Shown here in pieces: positions 53,901-64,000 of a DNA stretch of 64,000 bases. The position numbers and the translations under genes are program-made. The stretch is from positions 19,276,552 to 19,340,551 of the forward strand of contig OX463832.1 in the NCBI GenBank assembly GCA_949825045.1. The letters run 5' to 3'. A model generated the notes under the pieces. That model saw only the letters and a program-made list of their open reading frames with translations, ran no database searches and was not told the origin of the DNA. This DNA comes from Argyresthia goedartella. Taxonomy: Eukaryota > Arthropoda > Insecta > Lepidoptera > Argyresthiidae. The number at the start of each line of letters is the position of its first letter. Positions within the stretch are counted from its first letter, which is position 1.

Positions 53901-56900
53901 GTAACGATCAGAAAATTTAACAGACGCAAAGGAACAAGTTGCGAGGATTTAAATTCTTCTACTATGCTCGACGAAACAGTATGGAATTCAACTATGCTTG
54001 ACTCAACAACCCAAAGTCTTCCACCAACTATACTGGACACTTCTCAAGTAAGTGAATTACAGGAACAAATTCAAATACTTAAAATAAACCTAGATAGTGC
54101 AAATACTGAAATTGATAAGTTAATAACAGAAAACTACAACCTTAAATCTAAATTGGAAGAAAGGAGTAAGGAAATAGAATTAATGAGGAAAATTTATTTT
54201 ACATCCCCGGGCACACCTACTCCAAATAAACACACTCCGATAAAGAAAACTCGGAAAACTGGACCACAAAAAGCTATCTTGGAGCAACGCCATCTAGGTA
54301 ACGACACGTCTGAATCGAGGCAAAACTTAGTTGTTGAAAAACCAAAGCACTGCTCCCCTGTTATGAGTAACATGCCTACGCAGTCCTCTATACCCATACT
54401 AGAGGGCACTACAGGTACAAATAGATCAGTATTAGAAAACCTACAGCTGGCACCGCCACTGGCTTTACCGGCCCCTCCAGTCTCAAAACCAGCGAAAATA
54501 TCTAGGGCAGTAAAATGTACCTACCTACCTACTAAAAGTATAAAGGATAAAAAACCCAATATATTTATAAATGGAGATGAAAATGTACGAGGATTAGCAA
54601 GCACAATGCTCCACTGCCGAAAAAACACCTGGAATGATATATACACTGTATCATCTACTACCAAGCCGCACGCAAACAGTTTTCAAATTTTAAACCCCGT
54701 ATATAATAGTTTGGCAAGTATAACTGATGATGACATTTTTGTATTTTCTGTAGGCAATCATGACAGCTGTAATGAAATGTTGTCAAGTGAACTGGGTAAA
54801 ACACTTAAAAGTCTCAAAAATAATTATGTATTCATATTAAGTATAACCGATGGTCAGAATAAGTTTGCACTTAATGAAATACTGAACAATTTAGAACAGC
54901 AATATCCAAAATGTAAAATAATTAACACAAAATCTATTAGAATGAGACAGGAAAACCCATTGTTTGTAGACCAAATTAGCTTTAAACTGAATGTAGAAAT
55001 AGATTACATACGATACGTGAAGGATTACATTGTAAATTGGCCAAAATGTGTAAAGAATTTAAATAAAAATGATAAAAAGCTTGTGAAGGGCACAATACCT
55101 TACTATTTTAATAAACAAAATATGAATATAGTAAAAAAACAGATTTGTAATAAAAAAGGTACAATTCCATATTACTTTCAGAAGTTGAAAACCAAAAATA
55201 TGCAAACGAAACAAAAGCAAACTGTAGAGGCAAGGGACAATGTAGAGTCAGGGGTTAATGTAGAGTCAGGGGTTATTGTAGAGTCAGGGGTTGATGTAGA
55301 GTCAGGGGTTAATGTAGAGTCAGGGGTTAATGTAGAGTCAGGGGTTAATGTAGAGTCAGGGGTTAATGTAGAGTCAGGGGTTAATGTAGAGGTAGGGGTT
55401 AATGTAGAGTCAGAAATTAATGTAGAGTCAGGGGTTAATGTAGAGTCAAAGGTTAATAAAACAGAGTTTTTTCGTTCATCTTAATATACTTCACCAAAAT
55501 ATCAATGGTTTAATAAACAAATCTGACATTTTAACATTGCATGTGAATGAATTAATTAATGACAAAATGGACCTCGATGTAATATGTATAACTGAGCATA
55601 ACATGGTGGAAACCGATATACCTGTTTTACATGTACAAAATTACAAATTGGCCACTTATTCAGCTAGAAACAATAGGCATGGAGGGACATGCATTCTTGT
55701 AAACAGTAGGCACAGATACAAGGAAATTAATCTAAATAGTTTTAACACTCCCGTTATCTTTGAATGCTGCGGAATACAATTAATAGAGCAAAACATAAAT
55801 ATTATCTGTATTTATAGGTCACCTAAGACAGCAACTTGGGCATTTAACGCATTTTTAGAAAAATTGGATAGTTTATTAGAAAAAATCTGTGATAAAAATA
55901 AAAAAAACTATACTATGTGGCGATTTTAATATTGATCGACTGACTCGAAACGCTAGGTCTAATGAGTTTGAGACTTTATTACTGACATACAATCTGAAAC
56001 TAATTATTAATGAACCAACAAGATTAAGTAGCGGAACCTGCCTAGACAATTTTTGTCACAACATACGTGGATGCAAGGGTAAGGTAATAGAATTGGCCTT
56101 ATCCGACCATACAGCACAAATTTTAAAATGTCCGGTCAAAGAATACTGCAGTTTTAGCCATTGGTTTATTGAGCGTAGAGACATTAATGAGGATAATTTA
56201 AAAAAATTTGCAGAACATATTTCTCAACTAAGTTTTAACGAAGTATATTTAAGCCAAGATGCAAATGAAGCATTTGATAATTTTCACAATTTATTTAAGT
56301 TATTTTACGATCTTTGCTTCCCAATCATCAAAGTTAAAGTAACAGCGTCAAAGAAGCCTAAATGGATTTCGAATGGAATTAAATGTTGCTCTAAGCGGAA
56401 AAGAGAATTACTGTGGAAGTATAGGTTATCCCCCAGCCAAGAAAACAAGAACATCTTTCAGAACTATTCCAAACGCTTCAGGAAAATAGTCAAACTGACC
56501 CAAAGATCCCAAAATGACTATTATATAAAAAATTCTAATAACAAATGTAAAGCGACCTGGAACATTATCAATAAAAACAAGTATAAACAATCTATTGAGG
56601 ACATAAAACAAATCAAATTTGACAATAAGATTATTGATGATCCTCAAGAAATTGCAAAGGCTTTCAATGATTTTTACATTGAACAAATTAAGCCAATTAC
56701 TGAGCCTAACAATCCGGCTACATTAAAAACTTGCTCCAGTGTTCACTCAATTTTTATGAGCCCTACTACGACTTATGACATAAATAAAATCATAAAAAAT
56801 CTTAAAAACAAAAGTAGTACCGGTTTTGATGACATTTGCACTAAAGTTATTCAGTATGTTTCTGAAATTATATCACCTGTTTTGAGCTACATCATGAACT

Positions 56901-59900
56901 TATGTATAGAGCAAGGCACCTTCCCAAAAAAATTAAAAACATCTATTATCAAACCAATGTATAAAAGTACAGATAAAGAGAACATGGCCTACTACAGACC
57001 AATTGCTCTTATTCCTATATTTGCTAAGATCCTTGAAAAAGTTATTTATAATTGTCTATACTATTATTTCGAGAAAAACAATATCTTTGCGTCGGAACAA
57101 AAGGGATTTAGGAAAAACAAAAACATAAATTTAGCTCTATATGATTTTTTATCGGACGTAGTCACATCTTTGGATAAAAGAATATTAACAGTAGCTTTAT
57201 ATATGGACATGACAAAGGCTTTCGATTATGTGAACCATTCGATTTTATTAGGGAAGTTACAAGCTTATGGAGTTAGAGGTAACGTGATGAACCTCATTAA
57301 ATCATATTTGAGTGACAGGAAGCAGAGGACCGTAGTAACAAGGCTAAGCCAAGATAATAGGACTCTCCAAAATTACGTTTCTGATGATAGATTTATCAAA
57401 TATGGTGTACCCCAAGGTAGTGTTCTTGGGCCTTTGCTATTTTTAGTCTACATAAATGACCTGCCTAGAGAAACTAAGAATACAATGGTATTATTTGCTG
57501 ACGACAGCACAGTTCTATTTAAAAATAATAATGTAATTGCTTTGGAATCTGACATTACAAGTACACTATCACATGTGATTGAGTGGCTGACATCTAATAA
57601 TCTTTTAATTAATATTGACAAATCGAACATAATGACATTTAAAAATAATTACAACCATAATCCAGAATTAGATAATCTTGAAATTAAATACAATAATAAG
57701 AATATTAATAAAGTTGATTCCACAAAATTTTTAGGTTTGTATATAGATTCTCATTTGACATGGAAAAACCACATAGAAAAGGTTTGTTCTAAATTGAAGT
57801 CATTTTCTTATGCCTTACACATGCTTTCCAAAGTTGTCAGTCAAAAAGCCGTCTTAACTGCATATCATGCATATGTTGTCTCTGCTCTGAGGTATGGTCT
57901 CATCTTCTGGGGTAACTCCACGGACAAAACTGATGCCTTCAAGGCTCAGAAAAGATGCATCAGGTCAATTTGTAAACTGAAATCTACAGATACCTGCAAA
58001 CCCCATTTTATAAAACTAAAATTATTCACATTGCCGTCATTATATATTTTAGAGATAGTACTATTTGTAAAAACTAATTATGATTTATTTGGCAAATTTA
58101 ACAGTGCAAGATATAAAAATAAGATCAGTGCTGCGAGTCACTCAACAGCTTTATTTAATAAAAGTATATTTGGAATGGCGCCCATAATATATAACCATCT
58201 GCCTAATAGTATTAGAGAAATTCAAGTTGTCCATTTATTTAAAAAAAGGCTATCACAACTTCTTCTTGAAAAAGCCTATTATAGCCTTGGTGAATTTCTC
58301 CAAGACAAATTTTAGTTTCCTTCCTTGTGACTGTGCCTAGGGTTCCTAATAAATTAATGTTAAATATGTACCCAGTGTGTAATGTATGATAGTGTTGACA
58401 TTTTATATTTAAGCCTAATTTAATCTTGAATACTGTCTTGACATTTTTTATGCTTTAATTAATTAAATTATATTGTTAACACTCAAAATTTTGCAAACCC
58501 TTTCGGGTAGAGTATAGCTAAGCGACCGTTATTATAATTTTATCACCTATGTAACCTATATTCAGCAAATAAATGCCTTTGACTTTGACTTTGACTTTGC
58601 TAATGTTATACTAAACCAGGCTCACAGCCTCCAGGCCCCACGGCCTCCAGGTACTCAGTCTCCAGGCTCACGGCCTCCAGGCTTATAGCAGAGGCCCAAT
58701 TTTCCGCTTGCTATAGCCCCCGTGACAAAAGTCACGCCAGATTAGTATCTGCAGACGGTTGCACCGTCTCATATAGCCGGGAACACCCGCTGCCGAGTCA
58801 TGGCATCCTTTATCCGCTACGGCTCGCCGACGCCCTCGAAGAAAGCTTCGCAGGCGTCTGATGTCCACTCGCCACGCCACAGCACCATGTGCTGCTCTGT
58901 TGCTTGGATGCATTTGCCGTAGGAACCCGCCAACAGTTCAGGCTCGTAGCGTAGGTGAGGCAGCCTTGTAAGGGCCCTCATGCAGGAGTCCAGCTTGCCA
59001 GCACTCTGCGAATTTTTAGAGAGAAACACGAAGTCACCATTAGAAAACGTCTTAGGTTCCTTACGACCTTCATTAGCATGCGTATCCTGTCGCCGCTGAT
59101 TGGCAACGAGCAACTCTGTTGCACGCTGTTGACTCAATGTGGTTAGTGACCAAAGTGTTACACGTGTTAAAGTTACACCCACAACATAATGGATCTAATG
59201 CTGCAGAGCTCGCAGCGTACTTTATTCCACACCTTGTAATAACTTACTGTAGCAGGAAACAACTTGCTTGTGTCCTCCATCACGAACCTGCATAAGCAAA
59301 GTTCCATAACCGATAGAACTTGAATCAGTATAGAACTTGTAGATTGCAAGCACCGGTTCTTCTAGGTCTGTGCGTGCAACCTACAATTCCGGTCTCGAAA
59401 GCAGCTATTCATTCGGGTTTTTTGAGCGAAATAACAACTTTATCATGGCTCGGCCGTACCTGACCCTCGCTAATAGTCATGCCTGCCAAAACATTCAATA
59501 TACTTCGCTAGGAAGGGACATTATTATTAGAACCACTGTATATTGAAGTACTCGAACCTCCTCATGTATTCTTCCTAGATTGCTTATTACAGGAAGCTTG
59601 CCTGTGTCCTAACTGTTCGCAACATGTGAATTGCGCTTTCTACAAAACGTAACGGGTTTGCCTTTCGTGGGGATCCTACTTTGTGACGTACTAGTACGAA
59701 CGGTAGACGGAATATTTTTATGCACCCTAGGCTTGACATAGATTAAGGAAAAATCTACTAGGTTACTTGGATGTAGTTGTGTCTGTGGCTGCTATTCTAA
59801 TGTGTGGATCAGTAACAAGGCACTGCACTATCGCAGAAATCATTCATAGTCACTCCAATTGTTTTGCGATAAGGCGCGATCTACCTTCTCACACTAATCC

Positions 59901-62900
59901 TCAATGTTATGAAAACTCTAGATGTAAAAATGATGGTTAGATCTCATCGTAGATACCAATCGCCCGAATCGCATCCACAAATTTTTCTGCCATCGTACTA
60001 TTTTTTTCGGCATAAATACCTCGCTAGTATTCACGTTTGTATGAATACTTTCCGACACAGACCCAGCAGGCCCGCAGACTCGAGGCTCGATCGGTGGCGG
60101 CTGTGCACACCCGGTGCGGGGGCGAGGAGTGTCGCGCATTGAGCCTGCTCAAGCGCATGCCGCCATGCTGGCGGCGGCGGCGGTGGCTCGCGCCAAAATT
60201 GTTTGCAGCGAGACGGCGACGACGGGTAGAACAACACCACCACACCACCACCCACAGGCCCAACTGCTTTGCGGTCTTCTAACGCACAGAGGCGAGCCAA
60301 GATCGCAGACATTTCCTGTTGCAACTGGCCTTCAGGAGTACGCTCCTTGTATCGTTTTCACTTTTCACTTCACTTTTCACATTATGATGTCGCTCACGTG
60401 AACGACTACTTTCACGTCGGCTACGACGTTATTCACAATCCGACATCTTTCACTCGTACAATTTTAAAATTGATGTAGGCGTGTGAGATAGAATCACAGG
60501 AATCCTATCCCACTTCTGATCTTGGAAATAAGACCAGAAGTGATTTTTTTTTAAAAATTTAATCACTACTACCTAAGGAAATTCAACTCAAAATAGAATT
60601 ATTTGACAACAATTTAATTTACACCATTTAACAGTTCATCCAAACGACCAAATTAGAAATTATTACAAACCAAGTAAAGCAATCACAAAATGAACACACA
60701 ACACTATAACCTCACAATTACGTTAACACTAAAATCGATAACCAAACCGGCAGAGTGACGACCTAATAGCACGAAAAACGAAGCGAGAATGTGGCGGTAC
60801 CGGCGGGGCATCGCCTTTTATAGTCTCTCCCCTCTACTATTAATCTTCCCTCCAACAATATATATATAAACGATTGGTGTACAAGATGTGCCCTATGTTG
60901 CCAAATCCCAAGGTTTTTAGGCACACAAATTTCATCAATCGACAACTTAATATTCACTCAAGAGTGAAGAGCACGCACGTACATATGACGTACGAGATCA
61001 TTTGACTGCCTACAGCCAAGGTTACAGATTTAATGCTGACGCTGATTCAGCACAATCATCCTTGTGTAGGTACGGTCGCAATTATAAACAAACAGTGATT
61101 ACAACTTCAACGACGTGCGATGTAAATTGACTCATCGATTCCTGAAAAACATGGGCGGCTGCAGCATCAGACGACTCTCCTGCGGATCTTTTCCAGGTTA
61201 TAGGTTAGGTTAGTTTACTAACCGCGAAGCCCCATTTTTCTAGTGTTTTTCTGTTTTCCAGTTTTTAGTTTATTTTATGTAGTGTGCGGCCAGACACAAG
61301 ACTTGCCTGTAGGTCAATATTAAGTAATTTACTGTTAACGCTGAATTATTATGTTACTTTTCTGATATATAGTAGGTACTAACCTATGTTCTTTTAATTT
61401 ATTGGGTTTGATTAGTCAGTAGTAATTCTTTAAACTTATTAGTAGTTCCTTTATTTTTCTAATTCGTGTAAGATTTACCTTTAGATTAAGTTAAAGTATG
61501 CTCAATTAAAATCTAATTTATGTTTATTAAAATCCTACTAGTTATTATTGCAGTTGATATAAGTTTGTTATGGTATACACATTTTTAAAGTTATTTTGAT
61601 TCATTTAAGGTTATTGTTTGATTCTAACTTAGATTTTTGTTCATTGTTATAAGTACATTCATTTATTTTTTTCCCTAAAGGGGGGAGTATCTGTGGCGGG
61701 CGTACGTGCCGGCGGAAATATCTCATCACGTACTATGTCTCATGCACGTCATAAATAACATGTACCAACCTAGTATATAAGCTAGGATTTCGTATAATAA
61801 ATTAGTCTAGTATTTGCGCGCATCTCAAGCCTTTTACTTTACTCCCGAAGATGTCCTTATAATTGCCTCTGGCAAACCTTTAGAGCTTAAATTTAGTCTC
61901 ACAAGAACTCAAATTCTAGAAGAAATTTGATAGGAATAAAATGTAATAGTAAAGAATCAAGAATGCTTAATTTGATAAAAATGCTAATCCAGTATAGTAT
62001 AACAAAAATTATATTTGTAACTCGTTCGAAAAGGCTTTTTTACGAACCGAGAATTTTACGGCACGAGCCGAAGGCGAATAATTACAATATAAATCTTTGC
62101 GAACTCGTACGACATATACTATTTCATCATTTTCTATTAACCGTAAACGAAAAACTAAAAAATGAGACCTTTTAAAATTCAAAGTCCTGACTTTTGACTG
62201 ATTGACTGACTGTTATATCAACGCATAGCCTAAACCGCTGGTCCTAGAGACATGAAACTTTAAACAGGGGTTAAGGAACCCCTGAACAGAGTTTTTATAT
62301 AATGATTGAGCGTAGGGCAGCACCAAGTTTTTGAAGAAATTCATCCCCCAAGGAGGGGAAATAGGGGTTGAATTCTGCATAACAATCTAAATATATAAAA
62401 ACTACTGGACTTATAAGCTGAAAATTTTACAGGTAGGTGGTTTATAGGTATGAGACGTCAACCAAGCAAGTGATTTTTCAAGTTTCCCTCCATCGTTGGG
62501 GGGGGGGGGGGTAAACTCTTTATGGACATAAAAACACGCGTTTTAACTTGGCAGGTAGGCAGTTGATAGATCTGAGTCGTCAGTGCAGTAAAGTTTTCAT
62601 AGAAATACACCTCCATAAGGGGGAAAAGGGGGGGTCAGAGTTTGTATGGAAATCAGAAACTACTTGACATATGAATCTGTTTACTTGGCCGAATGGAAGT
62701 TGAACATGCAGGTAGTCAGCTTATAGTTAGAGATTTTAAAATTCTGGCCAACAAGTTGAAAAATGGTGGGAGGGTGGGCTATTAGTGTTGTATGAAACTC
62801 AAAAACATGTGTAATTGCATGACAGGTATGTAGGTTTAGAGGAGACGTCTAAATGGCTGATGAGGGCTTTAGGCCGTTTTGAGCGGGCGGAGGGGAGTGC

Positions 62901-64000
62901 AGGCCCTCCCACAAAGGGGAGGGAGAGGAGAGGGGGAAGAAGTATAAGGGAAGCTTAATCATTGTATGGACTGGCCATACCCAAATGGGCATTTGCAGGA
63001 AGAAAGCCTTTCAGCATATACCGAGGCCATGGCTAACAGTGACAGCTAACGATAACTGCTTCATATTGGGTGCTTATATATGAAATTGGCGAGAATTTTT
63101 CTTACAGATTCAGGAGTTCATAATTCGTGTAATGCAATAGCTACTTCCACTATTTTATTAATTGTATAAAAGTTAATTTCAAAGTTTTGCATCTACTTAT
63201 TACATTTTCATTTAATTACAAAATTTTATTATCAAAATCAGTGCCTCCTAAATGTCATTTCATGATAAGATTCGTAATGTTTTTTTCAGCGGACACTTTT
63301 AAAAAATTATATCAAATTTTCTGTTAGTTAAATGTTGTCACATTCATACACACAAAGTTCATAAAATTAGGATTTTTGATTCCTAAAAAAATTACAAAAT
63401 ACATGTTTTTACTGAAACTTAAATTTAGATTTAACTTAAATTTCTCCATACAAACTCCATTTTGTTCCCCTCCAACAAAAAACAAACAAAAATCTGGCTA
63501 TTTTACACGACTGCGCGAGCAAACCCGCGGGCACCTGCTCGTTCATATATACGATTAAACTTTTGTTTGCACAATTGGCGATAATAAGCTATTTATTTTA
63601 GACCCTGAATTAAAAGGCGGCCGAGCACTCACGTATAAAAGCCAATTGGAGAATTTCTTTCAACTTCATAACATAAAGGTCTAAATTAATTGGACGTCTT
63701 TACGATGTCATCTTAGCAGAGGTGGTATAAATTGTATCATCGCTAAGTTAGATATAGTGGAACAGTTAAAATCTGGACACCAGATAGAGCGCGCCTAGAA
63801 ATGAATATTGCTTTTTTTAGCGGGCTTTTGCTCGTCATACTATTAAACGTGAGTTTGTAAATAGTATTTTTTGTAAATATTTTTTAGAAATTTGATATAG
63901 TTTTTTTAATTACATTTTTCACCAAACAATGGTGATCCATAACAAATAGGTGGAGTTTCAGTGCCATATTATCGATATTTTATTTATTGGTGGATGTGAA

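Overview
This is eukaryotic nuclear DNA, most probably from a moth or butterfly. It is AT-rich and has almost no host coding sequence. It carries tRNA-derived SINEs with bodies and (TTTA)n or (TTTATG)n tails of the kind I know from Lepidoptera, plus RTE-, CR1-like and I-like LINEs, Ty1/copia and Ty3/gypsy elements, hAT debris, foldback MITEs and minisatellites. Nothing is organised as operons. Most apparent long ORFs are fragments of transposon polyproteins or artefacts of stop-free tandem repeats. Family identities are recognised by eye, without a database search.

Layout. 0-10.6 kb: dispersed repeats, a 142-bp tandem array (0.6-1.17 kb), two MITEs of one TIR family each carrying a SINE (2.24-2.58 and 4.22-4.82 kb), a foldback (6.66-6.81 kb), a 26-bp minisatellite (7.55-8.51 kb), and a MITE of about 0.7 kb (9.87-10.58 kb). 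11.1-14.7 kb: decayed copia element, minus strand. 15.5-18.05 kb: a SINE with perfect target-site duplication (TSD), then two oppositely oriented fragments of one RNase H-bearing LINE. 18.66-19.66 kb: a probable solo LTR. 19.8-23.3 kb: CR1-like LINE copy 1. 24.4-27.0 kb: gypsy family 1, copy 1, starting at an LTR hairpin. 27.6-31.9 kb: MITE, repeat fragments and a duplicated THAP-like exon. 32-36.1 kb: a second copia element whose single frame is broken by only four stops. 36.8-37.1 kb: two short exons of a helix-turn-helix protein. 37.6-39.6 kb: decayed LINE. 42.15-43.72 kb: 5'-truncated RTE with TSD. 44.5-49.35 kb: gypsy family 1, copy 2, minus strand. 50.0-50.7 kb: hAT remnant.

51-61.9 kb is a three-level nest. 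Remnants of a plus-strand gypsy element (A) flank a minus-strand gypsy element (B, 51.6-60.86 kb, LTRs identical apart from one homopolymer). Inside B lies CR1-like LINE copy 2 (53.9-58.6 kb), the best-preserved element in the window. 62.2-62.95 kb is a G-rich quasi-repeat. At 63.6-63.85 kb there is a possible host promoter with a first exon encoding a signal peptide and ending at a GTGAGT splice donor.

How the parts relate. The two CR1-like LINE copies share tail and ORF plan and can be read against each other. Both end ORF1 with the codons GAG TTT TTT CGT followed within one to three codons by a stop, and ORF2 lies in the +1 frame, which suggests translational frameshifting joins the ORFs. 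The two gypsy family 1 copies also cross-check each other, and both show inverted rather than direct LTR material at one end.
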